From: Pandoraea pnomenusa
GTDB taxonomy: Bacteria; Pseudomonadota; Gammaproteobacteria; Burkholderiales; Burkholderiaceae
Assembly: GCF_000767615.3 (NCBI RefSeq)
Contig: NZ_CP009553.3
Location: 3,720,001-3,784,000, forward strand
Length of the DNA stretch: 64,000 bases
Direction of reading: 5' to 3'
Part shown: one piece after another, positions 55,397-63,741 of the stretch
How positions within the stretch are numbered: the first letter of the stretch is position 1
How the letters are laid out: each line of letters begins with the position of its first letter
Made by a program: the position numbers and the translations under genes
The notes under the pieces: generated by a model
The model's database searches: none
Told to the model about the DNA's origin: nothing
Seen by the model: the letters and a program-made list of their open reading frames with translations, nothing else

Positions 55397-56128
55397 TCAG
55401 GCCCGCGTGGGCGCAATCGCGCCGGTGATGACATCGCGTCCGGGCAACGTGAGCCCCAGACGCGCCGAAGCACGCAACAGATGCGAAAGTGACGCCGCCC
55501 GCGCCAGCAGCGGATCACGCGCCTTGATGGCGTTGAAGACCGCCACGTGCTCCTGGTGCACCTGCGCGGCCAGTCCCTCGTGACGCAGCGTGTTCTCGCG
55601 CGCTGTCTGCACGACTTGCCGGATTTGCAGATTCAGATACTGAAGCAGGTCAGCGTAGTACCGGTTGTGCGTGGCACGGGCGATGGCCGCGTGAAACGCG
55701 GTGTCGTACTCCACGCCGTTGTCCGCGTGATAGAGGTTCGTTTCGAGCTTTTCCAGAATGCCCGCCAAAAGCCGGATGTCTTCATCGGTGTGACGCACGG
55801 CGGCGAGCGCCGCAGCGGTGCTCTCGAGATCCAGACGCAACTCGTAGACGCTGGCAAGGTCCGCGGCGCTTTGTCCAACCGGCACCTGAAAGCCGCTCGA
55901 GGGCGTGCGCGACTTGACCGTCACTCCGGCGCCCTGACGGCTGTCGATCAGGCCCTGTGCACGCAGACGCTCAGTGACCTCTCGAATCACCGCCTGGCTT
56001 ACGCCATAAGTCTCGGACAGTTGCTTGCCGGTGGGCAGCCGGCTGCCGATGGGGTACACGCCCTGTCGGATCGCGTCCTGCAACTGCTGAGCCACCTGCT
56101 CGGTCAGGGTTTTGGGCTTGGTTGTCAT
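55397..56128 (-). CDS. GntR-family (FadR subgroup) transcriptional regulator
   Basis: 243 residues. The winged HTH (TEQVAQQLQDAIRQGVYPIG through SETYGVSQAVIREVTERLRA) is followed by an all-helical FCD domain with likely metal or carboxylate ligands in YELRLDLESTAAALAAVRH, DTAFHAAIARATHN and HQEHVAVFNAI. Such regulators respond to hydroxy-acids and other carboxylates (LldR, GlcC, DgoR). It heads the 2-hydroxyacid block and is the likely substrate sensor. A terminator precedes it, separating it from the monooxygenase-like gene. Confidence 0.92.
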   Translation of the reverse strand: MTTKPKTLTEQVAQQLQDAIRQGVYPIGSRLPTGKQLSETYGVSQAVIREVTERLRAQGLIDSRQGAGVTVKSRTPSSGFQVPVGQSAADLASVYELRLDLESTAAALAAVRHTDEDIRLLAGILEKLETNLYHADNGVEYDTAFHAAIARATHNRYYADLLQYLNLQIRQVVQTARENTLRHEGLAAQVHQEHVAVFNAIKARDPLLARAASLSHLLRASARLGLTLPGRDVITGAIAPTRA

Positions 56129-56230
56129 CCTCTCGCGTCGTCCCGTATTTTTCTGGTTTGCATGTTATATGAAAACTTTTCCTGAATTTCATCACGTTTA
56201 CCCTAGGTCATGCACGGATCCCCAGGGCAT

Positions 56231-56266
56231 GAAAAAGCGGCAGCGGAGAATCGTCTCCGCCGCCGC
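56231..56266 (-). terminator. Terminator between the ABM gene and the GntR gene
   Basis: On the minus strand a 13-bp stem with one mismatch (56254-56266 with 56237-56249) and a four-base loop is followed by CTTTTT (T-run 56232-56236). It ends the monooxygenase-like gene transcript before gntR. Confidence 0.75.
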
Positions 56267-56294
56267 GCTTGCCCGTCCTTGCGAGTCGTGCGGA

Positions 56295-56594
56295 TCAGAA
56301 GCCGATCAGCGCCTCGGTGACGTGATGCACGTTGGGCGGCGCAGCGAAGCAGTCGCTCACCAGCGCGCGCCACTGCGTGAAGGCTTCCGAGTTGCGGAAA
56401 TCGACCGTGTGGTTCTCCAGCGTTTCCCACGTCACGACAAGGCTGTAATGCGTCGGCGCCTCGATGGACTTGAGCAGACGCATGCCGTGGCAGCCTTTCG
56501 CCCCCTTGAACAGCGGCGCGGCCTTCGTTACGCCCTGCTCGAATGCGGCTTCCGTGCCGGGTTTCACTTCGATCTGGGCAATTTCAAAGATCAT
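56295..56594 (-). CDS. Antibiotic-biosynthesis-monooxygenase (ABM)-fold protein
   Basis: 99 residues. FEIAQIEVKPGTEAAFEQGV, the middle GCHGMRLLKSIEAPTHYSLV and VTWETLENHTVDFRNSEAFT are the ferredoxin-like ABM pattern. Such dimers act as cofactor-free monooxygenases, haem-degrading enzymes or unassigned proteins; the role here is unknown. Because of the terminator after it, it is probably expressed on its own. It is divergent from amt. Confidence 0.85.
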   Translation of the reverse strand: MIFEIAQIEVKPGTEAAFEQGVTKAAPLFKGAKGCHGMRLLKSIEAPTHYSLVVTWETLENHTVDFRNSEAFTQWRALVSDCFAAPPNVHHVTEALIGF

Positions 56595-56761
56595 GGGATT
56601 TCCTCAGTGGTTTGTGCGTGATGACGGTTGATGCGCGAAACGAGAACGCCCGATTCTATACCGCGCCTTGCGCTCACGCACCGCGCGCGATCACCACTCC
56701 CCCTTCATCCACATTGCACTGTCTCTGCAGCGTCATTTCGTCGGCGACGCGTCGGCCCGCC

Positions 56762-56797
56762 GGATACGTCGGATATGTCGGAAACGGCGGAAACGTC
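56762..56797. repeat. 9-bp tandem repeat, four units
   Basis: GGATACGTC, GGATATGTC, GGAAACGGC and GGAAACGTC run head to tail upstream of amt. The units differ at one to four positions. Confidence 0.7.
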
Positions 56798-56865
56798 TGC
56801 CAATACCGCCGCCCCCTGCTGCCGGCCCGGCGATGCACGTCGATCGAACATGAGCGCGCTTAGCG

Positions 56866-56880
56866 GCACCATCGCCGTGC
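56866..56880 (+). promoter_or_regulatory. NtrC-type enhancer site upstream of amt
   Basis: GCAC-N7-GTGC (GCACCATCGCCGTGC) has the arm sequence and spacing of NtrC sites such as those at glnA. It lies about 67 bases before the -24 element, a normal enhancer distance. NtrC control is inferred. Confidence 0.5.
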
Positions 56881-56946
56881 ACTCTCGCATGCTCCCCGTC
56901 ATATCACACAATAAAACACCTATATAAATCAACGCGTTGAAAAATC

Positions 56947-56961
56947 TGGCATCGCTCTTGC
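56947..56961 (+). promoter_or_regulatory. Sigma54 (RpoN) promoter of amt
   Basis: TGGCATCGCTCTTGC fits the -24/-12 consensus TGGCAC-N5-TTGC with GG and GC at the right spacing. It lies 44 bases before the amt start. Ammonium transporter genes are commonly nitrogen-regulated through RpoN and NtrC. Confidence 0.7.
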
Positions 56962-57004
56962 GTATCTCCTTTCTTCTTTCCGTCTGCACCAAAAGAGCAC
57001 ATTC

Positions 57005-58207
57005 ATGCCCAATACCAATACACCCGGCGACGTGCTGTTCCTTCTGCTCGGCGCAATCCTGGTGCTTGCCATGCACGCCGGCTTTGCGTTCCTCGAGCTC
57101 GGCACCGTTCGCAAGAAAAACCAGGTCAACGCCCTCGTGAAGATCCTCACGGACTTTGCTGTCTCGGGGCTCGCGTACTTCTTCATCGGATATCCGCTCG
57201 CCTATGGCATCGACTTCTGGTCGGGCGCGGCAACCCTTGCGCAACACAACGGCTACGAGCTCGTTCGCTTCTTCTTCCTGCTCACCTTCGCCGCGGCGAT
57301 TCCCGCCATCGTCTCTGGCGGCATTGCCGAACGCGCGAAGTTCCACCCGCAGTCGGTGGCGACGTTCTTCCTCGTGGGCGTGATCTATCCCTTCTTCGAG
57401 GGCATCGCCTGGAATGGGCACCTTGGCGTGCAGGACTGGCTCACGCACGCGTTCGGCGCGCCATTCCACGATTTCGCCGGTTCGGTCGTCGTGCACGCGG
57501 TCGGGGGTTGGATCGGACTGGCCGCCGTCGTGCATCTCGGCGCTCGGCATGGGCGCTACAACGGACAGGGGCAGGTCGCGGCGCACCCGCCGTCGTCGAT
57601 TCCGTTCCTCGCCCTCGGGGCGTGGATTCTGATTGTCGGCTGGTTCGGATTCAACGTGATGAGCGCGCAGCGCGTGGGCGGCATTTCCGGTCTGGTCGCG
57701 GTGAACTCGCTCATGGCGATGGTCGGCGGCACGCTCGCGGCGATGTGGGTCGGCAAGGACGATCCCGGCTTCATTCACAACGGCCCGCTCGCCGGCCTCG
57801 TCGCCGTGTGCGCCGGGTCGGACGTCATGCATCCGTTGGGTGCGCTCGTCGTCGGCGCCATTGCCGGGGTGTTGTTCGTGAAGCTTTTCACCGTGACGCA
57901 GAACCGTCTTCACATCGACGACGTGCTGGGGGTGTGGCCGCTGCATGGTGTGTGCGGTGTCTGGGGCGGAATCGCCGCCGGACTGTTCGGGCAGACCTGG
58001 CTGGGCGGACTGGGCGGTGTGAGCTTCGTCGCGCAGGTCGTGGGCACGGTGATGGGCGTGGCGATTGCGTTCGCCGGCGGATATGTCGTCTACGGTGCGA
58101 TCAAGCGCCTTGTGGGCCTGCGGCTCGACAATGAACAGGAATACTACGGCGCCGATCTGTCGATCCACAAGATCACGGCCACGCCAGAGCGGGAAACAAA
58201 CTGGTAA
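57005..58207 (+). CDS. amt: Ammonium transporter (Amt/MEP/Rh family)
   Basis: 400 residues, eleven helices predicted. Seen are AMHAGFAFLELGTVRKKNQV (helix 1 and the first loop), FAGSVVVHAVGGWIGLAAVV with the first pore His, GWFGFNVMSAQ, and HGVCGVWGGIAAGLFG with the second pore His. The Phe/Ser gate residues cannot be checked without alignment. It imports ammonium when nitrogen is scarce. No glnK lies next to it. The sigma54 promoter upstream is clear. Confidence 0.95.
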   Translation: MPNTNTPGDVLFLLLGAILVLAMHAGFAFLELGTVRKKNQVNALVKILTDFAVSGLAYFFIGYPLAYGIDFWSGAATLAQHNGYELVRFFFLLTFAAAIPAIVSGGIAERAKFHPQSVATFFLVGVIYPFFEGIAWNGHLGVQDWLTHAFGAPFHDFAGSVVVHAVGGWIGLAAVVHLGARHGRYNGQGQVAAHPPSSIPFLALGAWILIVGWFGFNVMSAQRVGGISGLVAVNSLMAMVGGTLAAMWVGKDDPGFIHNGPLAGLVAVCAGSDVMHPLGALVVGAIAGVLFVKLFTVTQNRLHIDDVLGVWPLHGVCGVWGGIAAGLFGQTWLGGLGGVSFVAQVVGTVMGVAIAFAGGYVVYGAIKRLVGLRLDNEQEYYGADLSIHKITATPERETNW

Positions 58208-58323
58208 GACCCGGCCGCGCGATACCGAGGTCGTCGCTGCGCGTGCGGCGGCGCCTCGATTCGCACCGCACGTCGCCGACGCGCGCCGACACGCACCGAC
58301 ACGCACCAATACGCGCCGCGGCA

Positions 58324-59619
58324 TTACCGTCCGCGCGCTTGCCCTGCACGATCCACCCAGCCGCAGACCAGCAATAGCAGCGCAAGCGTGAGCGCAAGCA
58401 TACAAACGCCGCTCCATCCGGCCCACGCCCACGCCGCGCCCGACAGCGCGGCGCCGAATGCCCCGCCAATGAAGAAGATACCCACGAAGAGCGCGTTCAG
58501 ACGGCCGCGTGCCAATGGGTTGATGAGGTTGATCGCCCGACGCCCGAGCGTCTGATCGGTGATGACACCGGCGTCCAGCGCGGCAGCGCCCGCCACCAGC
58601 AGCCCAAGCGCCAGCCCCGGATGCGCCGCCGCCGAGAAGCCGCCCCAGCCCGCACCGGCCGCGCCCAGCATCAAGATCGCCGCAAGCATGACGAGATGCG
58701 CAACAATCTGCGTGGAGCGCCCGGCGCCCCGGTCGCCGAGATACCCCGCGAGCGGCGTCACGATCGCACCGGACGCGCCGGCAAGCGCAAATACTGCCAC
58801 GCCACGCATGCCGAGCGAGAACGGCGGTTGCGCGAGCCGCAGCGCAATCGCCGTCCAGAAAGCGCTGAAGACACCGAGCGCCAGTGCCGCCTGCGTCGCT
58901 CGATGCCGCAACACCGGCTCGGTGCGAAGCAATGTCCACAGCGAGGCCAGGAGCGCCGGATAACGCGCGCCGATCCGCGGGGTGTGATCCGGCAGGCGGA
59001 AATACAGCACCACGGCAATCATTGCATCGGCCACCGCCTCCACACCATAGAACGCCCGCCAACCGAACGCCCCAGTGACAACACTTGCCAAGGGGCGCGA
59101 TAGCAGAATGCCGATCATCAGTCCGCTCATCACATTGCCCACCGCGCGTCCACGTCGGTTCTCTGCCGCCATCGATGCAGCCATCGGCACGAGCATCTGG
59201 ATCACGCTCGACGTTGCCCCCGCCAGGAATACCGATATCAGGAATACGACGCCGGAATGCGCCATCGACGAAACCGCGAGAAACGCCGCGCAACACGCGA
59301 GCGTTCTCACGACAAGACGCCGATTCTCGAGCAAATCGCATAGCGGCACGAGCAACAGCAAGCCGATCGCGTAACCCAACTGCGGCAATGTCGCGATGAG
59401 CCCGGCCAGCGACGCAGGCAGATGTAGCGACTGGCTGACCGGCCCGATCAGCGGTTGCGCCGCCGACAGGTTCACGACAATAACGCCCACGGTTCCCGCG
59501 AAAAATACGGTCTGCGCTCTCGTTAGGGAACCGAACGTTTCGGTCGATGACGACGCGGCAGTCGAAGGCGCTGCGGCAGCAGCGATATGTTGCGCACAAA
59601 CAGAGGGACCCCTGGACAT
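58324..59619 (-). CDS. MFS transporter (multidrug/arabinose-efflux type)
   Basis: 431 residues, twelve helices. SQSLHLPASLAGLIATLPQL with GYAIGLLLLVPLCDLLENRR, the ENRRGRAVGNVMSGLMIGIL loop and QTLGRRAINLINPLARGRLN fit the YnfM/AraJ-type drug-efflux group. ATG at 59619 has AGGATCGG upstream; a TTG at 59685 is in frame but less likely. It is divergent from a LysR regulator, the usual pair arrangement. Confidence 0.88.
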   Translation of the reverse strand: MSRGPSVCAQHIAAAAAPSTAASSSTETFGSLTRAQTVFFAGTVGVIVVNLSAAQPLIGPVSQSLHLPASLAGLIATLPQLGYAIGLLLLVPLCDLLENRRLVVRTLACCAAFLAVSSMAHSGVVFLISVFLAGATSSVIQMLVPMAASMAAENRRGRAVGNVMSGLMIGILLSRPLASVVTGAFGWRAFYGVEAVADAMIAVVLYFRLPDHTPRIGARYPALLASLWTLLRTEPVLRHRATQAALALGVFSAFWTAIALRLAQPPFSLGMRGVAVFALAGASGAIVTPLAGYLGDRGAGRSTQIVAHLVMLAAILMLGAAGAGWGGFSAAAHPGLALGLLVAGAAALDAGVITDQTLGRRAINLINPLARGRLNALFVGIFFIGGAFGAALSGAAWAWAGWSGVCMLALTLALLLLVCGWVDRAGQARGR

Positions 59620-59715
59620 TTTTTCCGATCCTGCGAGTGACGTTGCGGCCAATTGTAGGAACGCGTTTGCTATGCCACAATTCAATAATGTTCATATTTA
59701 TTATGCGAGTTTGTT

Positions 59716-60702
59716 TTGAACACACACGACTTGCAGGCATTCGTCGCCGTCGTCGAGAGTGAGTCGATGGTGAAGGCGTCCGAGAAGTTGTTTCTGACCC
59801 AGCCTGGATTGACGCGCCGCGTGCAAAATCTGGAAAGGACACTCGGCATGGAGCTTCTCGACCGTCAGAGCAAGCCGCTCAAACCGACGGCGGTAGGTAA
59901 TGAGGTGTACGGCCTCGCGCGCTCGGTATTGCGCGCCGTCGACGACCTGATGGCGGTGGCCTCGCACGAACGCGAGCCGACCGGCGAGTTTCGGATCGGG
60001 GTGCCGCCCTTTCTCTCCGAACTTGCGCTGGCGCAGCCGATCGACCGCTTGCGCGAGGCATTTCCGAGACTGACGCTGCGGGTGACGGCGGGATGGTCTC
60101 CGGGACTATTGCAGAGTCTCGAGCGCGCGAAGGTCGATGCTGCGGTTGTCTTGATGCCTGAACATGCTCCGCTGCCGGAGGGCCTGCAAGCCTCATGCCT
60201 CGCACAAAAGCCGACCGTAGTCGTCGCGCCCAGCACGCTGTGCTTGCCGGACTCCCCCATAACGCTTGCCGCGCTGTCCCGCTATCCGTGGGTTCTCAAC
60301 CAGGACGGCTGCGGCATGCGTTCGGCATTGAGCCGCGCGGTGTCGGCCGCGGGCCTGCCGTTCAATGTCGCGGTGGAAGCCTTCGGCTCGGAACTGCAAC
60401 TCTCGCTCGTGGCGCGCGGCATGGGCGTGGGACTCGTCGCACCTGAAGCGCTCGCGCGCAGTCCGCATCTCGACGCCCTGCAAATTGTCGACGTTGTTGA
60501 CTTTCAGAGCCGACTGAATGTTTGGCTCGTGCATGGCGCGCTGCCCAAACGTTTGATGCGTCCGATCGCACTGATGCGCGAAGCGTTACTCGAAGCGCTT
60601 GAACACGATACCGCTGAACTGCCCACGACACGTCCGGCCAACGCCGGCCCCCGTAAGCCGCGAGCCGGGGCAATGGCAGATCGGACGCGCAAACGCGCAT
60701 GA
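59716..60702 (+). CDS. LysR-family transcriptional regulator
   Basis: 328 residues. The winged HTH (LQAFVAVVESESMVKASEKL, then FLTQPGLTRRVQNLERTLGM) is followed by a type-2 periplasmic-binding-like effector domain (FRIGVPPFLSELALAQPIDR onward). The last 35 residues are basic and Pro-rich. The family start pattern requires translation from the TTG at 59716, since the first ATG (about residue 18) would remove part of the HTH. No ribosome site is seen. It probably controls the divergent MFS gene, with binding in 59620-59715, where AATTGT-N20-ACAATT (59651-59682) is a candidate site. Confidence 0.88.
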   Translation: MNTHDLQAFVAVVESESMVKASEKLFLTQPGLTRRVQNLERTLGMELLDRQSKPLKPTAVGNEVYGLARSVLRAVDDLMAVASHEREPTGEFRIGVPPFLSELALAQPIDRLREAFPRLTLRVTAGWSPGLLQSLERAKVDAAVVLMPEHAPLPEGLQASCLAQKPTVVVAPSTLCLPDSPITLAALSRYPWVLNQDGCGMRSALSRAVSAAGLPFNVAVEAFGSELQLSLVARGMGVGLVAPEALARSPHLDALQIVDVVDFQSRLNVWLVHGALPKRLMRPIALMREALLEALEHDTAELPTTRPANAGPRKPRAGAMADRTRKRA

Positions 60703-60779
60703 AATTCGCTGGCGCAGCATACGGAACCACACGTGCCAGGCCTCGATATTCCGTCATGACGTCGTCGCCATCGAAACCA

Positions 60780-62492
60780 TCATGAGGGCCGAACGATGCC
60801 CGGCAAGGCGTGCTTGGAAAGTGGGCGACGACACGACTGGGCCTCGCGATCGGTTGCGCAGGCGAACGCGCGTTGCCCGGGTCCGGGATGCCCTATGTCA
60901 CGCCGGGCGTCGAGCTCGATGTACACCACGCCGTCCCGCGTTCGGGCGAGCCCTGCCGGATCGGTCGAGGTCGCCGCCGCGGCCCCGTCGTCGTCTTCCC
61001 GGCGCGCGGCGGCCATCAGGCGTTCCGGCAGCGCCGAGCTCCAGTGCTGATAGGACAGCAGCAGACGATACGAAGCACGTAACGGCGTGGTGCTCACACT
61101 CTCCCAGGCGCAGCCCGTCCACCGGCGACCCCACGCACTTTCCGCCGGGCTCGCACTGAGCGCCTCCCGATCGCCGTCCCGATACCTGTGGCAACGCACG
61201 CCGAATGCCTCGCAAGCCAGCGCGATCCGGCTCGCGCTCAATGTTTCGCACGAAGCTAGCAAGTGCTCGCGCAAGGCTTCATGCGCGGCAATCGTCGCGA
61301 GCAGCGCCGTGTCGCAATGTGTGGCCAGGCTTGCGACCCGATCGGCACGCACCATGGTTGACACGCGCATGTCCTCGGGAACCTGCGCCAGCCGCGTGCA
61401 AAGCGATTGCCACCGCCGTGTGAGCCCCTGCGCGTCGATTGTGAACGCCTCGGTGCGCGCCCATGTCCCGAGCAGGCTGGTCACCGCACGGCAGGAATCG
61501 AGCATGAGGCCGGCCACCCGCAGTATGCCGCGATAGCCGTCGTTCGCGGCAGAGGTCGCCGAGAACCACGATGGTATCCAGAGACCCAACCGGGCAGGCG
61601 GCACCGCGGTATTGGCTACGGTGAAGAGTGTTGCCACGTCGCGCGCGCGGGTGAGCGTGCCAAGCGTGTCCCGCCAGGATGATCGCAACGCCGCCGACGG
61701 CGGGCGCGACGCAGAGTGCCGCGGCGTCGGCGACACGAGACAGGCTTCGAGCAGCCGGCACCCCGCTTCCATGCGCTTGAGCACTTCGTCGACCGCATGG
61801 TGGCGAATCAATGTGGGCGACCCGAGCGATTGCGTGACAGCGCCCTTGGCACCCTCGAACGCCAGGAGTGTCCAGTCGGCCCACGGTACGCCGAACGGCG
61901 TGTTCGCCACCGCCGCCCCCACCACCGCATCGGGCGGCCCGTCCGTGCGATAAAAGCACGCGGCGAGGATCGCCAGCATCGACAGATTGCCCGCCAACGA
62001 CAGCGCGTCACGTGCCGCGCGAAAGCGCCATCCCCGTTCCCCGGTGGACGCGAGGCTCTCCAGCCACCGGTTCACATCACGGCACATCGCATCGATTCCG
62101 CCCCGCCCGATCGAATCCGCATTTTCGTGAGTGGGCGCCAACATCGCCTCGACCTGCGCCAAATTTCGCGCCGCTCGTGCGTCGCGTTGGTGAGCGAGCG
62201 CAAACTCCGGGCGATAAAACTGCTGGCAGGCACCGGTCGTCGCCCACAGGCCCGCCCAGGCAGCGCTGAACGCGCGCGCCAGCGCCGGATCGAGCCCCGG
62301 CGAAGACGTCGATGCGCGGCGTTCGGCGTGACACGTCGCGCTGTTGCCGATGTCGACGCGCCCATTCGTCACCCCCTTCACCCCCTCGCCAGGGCCGCCT
62401 CGCTGTGCGCGATGCTGTACTGAGGCCTCGCGCCGGCTCGCCGGCGCGACACCCGCCCAGCCCGACGTCGTTGCGTACTGCTGATACTCCAT
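60780..62492 (-). CDS. Large protein of unknown function, effector-like composition
   Basis: 570 residues from ATG at 62492. I recognise no family. The first 65 residues are rich in Ser, Thr, Gln, Gly and Arg and probably disordered. The rest looks mostly helical with Trp- and Cys-containing patches; one hydrophobic stretch (about residues 164-181) could be buried or membrane-associated. No signal peptide, catalytic motif or repeat was seen. A disordered polar N-terminus before a helical body is common in type III secreted effectors, but no secretion genes are in the window. The frame extends to 63116, yet that part is antisense to the PilZ gene. Long uninterrupted frame with biased third positions supports a real gene. 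Confidence 0.6.
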   Translation of the reverse strand: MEYQQYATTSGWAGVAPASRREASVQHRAQRGGPGEGVKGVTNGRVDIGNSATCHAERRASTSSPGLDPALARAFSAAWAGLWATTGACQQFYRPEFALAHQRDARAARNLAQVEAMLAPTHENADSIGRGGIDAMCRDVNRWLESLASTGERGWRFRAARDALSLAGNLSMLAILAACFYRTDGPPDAVVGAAVANTPFGVPWADWTLLAFEGAKGAVTQSLGSPTLIRHHAVDEVLKRMEAGCRLLEACLVSPTPRHSASRPPSAALRSSWRDTLGTLTRARDVATLFTVANTAVPPARLGLWIPSWFSATSAANDGYRGILRVAGLMLDSCRAVTSLLGTWARTEAFTIDAQGLTRRWQSLCTRLAQVPEDMRVSTMVRADRVASLATHCDTALLATIAAHEALREHLLASCETLSASRIALACEAFGVRCHRYRDGDREALSASPAESAWGRRWTGCAWESVSTTPLRASYRLLLSYQHWSSALPERLMAAARREDDDGAAAATSTDPAGLARTRDGVVYIELDARRDIGHPGPGQRAFACATDREAQSCRRPLSKHALPGIVRPS

Positions 62493-62781
62493 GACACCCC
62501 CCCATCGCGTCGTCACCGGCGCACCGGCAAAGCGCCGACTATAGGCAGGCGGCATCGAACACGCGGCACCTCGTCGAGCGGCAACGCGGGCATTGCCCGG
62601 CACGTCGCGCCGATGACCCAAGTCGCAACGCCAGGTGCCCACCCCAGCGAGCACACACTTACGCAGATTGCGCAACACCATGGCGGCCGGCCCCTCGCCA
62701 AGTGCCAATGCGTCGCGGTAGACTTTCGGGCAACTGACGTTCGCGGTCGTCCTACGCGCACCGAGCTCCTGATCCGTCCTT

Positions 62782-63741
62782 ATGTCGACAGCCTCCACAC
62801 CTGCATCCGCCTCCGCCACCGCGGAGTCCGCCGCAACGGCCGCGTCCCTGCTGCCACTCGTGGCGCTCACGCCCGACGACATTCCGCTCGGCGAAGCGTT
62901 GCCCTGGGCCATTGTCGATCGCAACGGCGAGCCATTGCTGGCGCAAGGCGACATCGTGCCGACAGCGGCCGGACGCGATTGGCTCTTCGTCTCGTTCGCG
63001 CCGCATCGCGTGGCGAATCTCGGGACGGACAACACGACGGGCAGCGACGCCGCGTCGCCCCCGCAAGTGCTCACTGACAACACGCCAGCGCCGCAGTACG
63101 GACTCAACGACCTCAATCTGCGCCCCGGCGACTGGCTACAGATCCAGTTGCCGCCGGGCGTCGGGTCACAGCGGGTGCGTACGCGCGTGATCGGTCATGC
63201 ACCCAATCACATGCTCTTCGTGACCACGCCGACGGGACGCGCCGCCCCCCCTACCCTCCAACCGAGCGAGCGGCTCGAACTATGGACGTTCTCGGGCGAG
63301 GACATCTTTCACTTCGTCTGCACGGTGGAACGTGTCGAGCGCGCACCTTTCGATTACGTGGTGCTCTCGGCGCCCGCACAGATTCGCCGCAAGGTATTGC
63401 GGCGCTCGCAGCGCGTGCCCGCCAGACTGATTGTCTCGGTGCAATCGGCGGCCGCAGGCGAGGCGCACCAGTTGGCGTTGTTGCAGGATGTCAGCGCCGA
63501 AGGCGTGTCGCTGCTGGCCAACGAACCGCTGGGCACCCCCGGCGACACGTTGCAGCTCGCGTTTCGCGTACGCGTGGGCGACATCGACATGCCGATCGCT
63601 GCCACAGGCACGATTCGGGGCGTGCAGCAAGGCGACGACGGTCATCTGCACGGCATCGAACTACCCATGCTGGAGCCGGCGCATTACGTGGCGCTCAAAT
63701 GCTATGTGTACGAACGCCTGCTCGCGCTCGGGGGGGCGTGA
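62782..63741 (+). CDS. YcgR-like protein with PilZ c-di-GMP-binding domain
   Basis: 319 residues. Residues about 110-190 resemble the YcgR N-domain (LNLRPGDWLQIQLPPG to FHFVCTVERV). The PilZ domain follows with the RxxxR motif R207-R211 in LRRSQRVPARL and the D236-x-S238-x-x-G241 motif in DVSAEGVSLL, both needed for c-di-GMP binding. Such proteins brake the flagellar motor or control exopolysaccharide synthesis. The first 30 residues are Ala/Ser/Thr-rich. The next gene starts at the A of its stop codon (TGATG). Confidence 0.88.
   Translation: MSTASTPASASATAESAATAASLLPLVALTPDDIPLGEALPWAIVDRNGEPLLAQGDIVPTAAGRDWLFVSFAPHRVANLGTDNTTGSDAASPPQVLTDNTPAPQYGLNDLNLRPGDWLQIQLPPGVGSQRVRTRVIGHAPNHMLFVTTPTGRAAPPTLQPSERLELWTFSGEDIFHFVCTVERVERAPFDYVVLSAPAQIRRKVLRRSQRVPARLIVSVQSAAAGEAHQLALLQDVSAEGVSLLANEPLGTPGDTLQLAFRVRVGDIDMPIAATGTIRGVQQGDDGHLHGIELPMLEPAHYVALKCYVYERLLALGGA

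Larger units (their letters stand above)
56595..57004. other. Divergent control region of the ABM gene and amt
   Basis: 410 bases. A four-unit 9-bp repeat (56762-56797), an NtrC-like site (56866-56880) and a sigma54 promoter (56947-56961) lie in it. No coding frame is supported. Confidence 0.7.

Noticed and set aside
58270..58316. CRISPR-like or functional repeat near 58.3 kb
   Set aside because: Only a short imperfect run of about 10-bp CG-rich units after amt, with no spacers and no cas genes.
56705..59842. A minus-strand frame of 1045 codons across amt and the MFS gene
   Set aside because: Arg/Gly/Ala-rich shadow of the Amt and MFS genes with no domain of its own.
62493..63116. N-terminal extension of the unknown protein to 778 residues
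   Set aside because: It would overlap the well-supported PilZ gene on the other strand, and has no protein-like composition.
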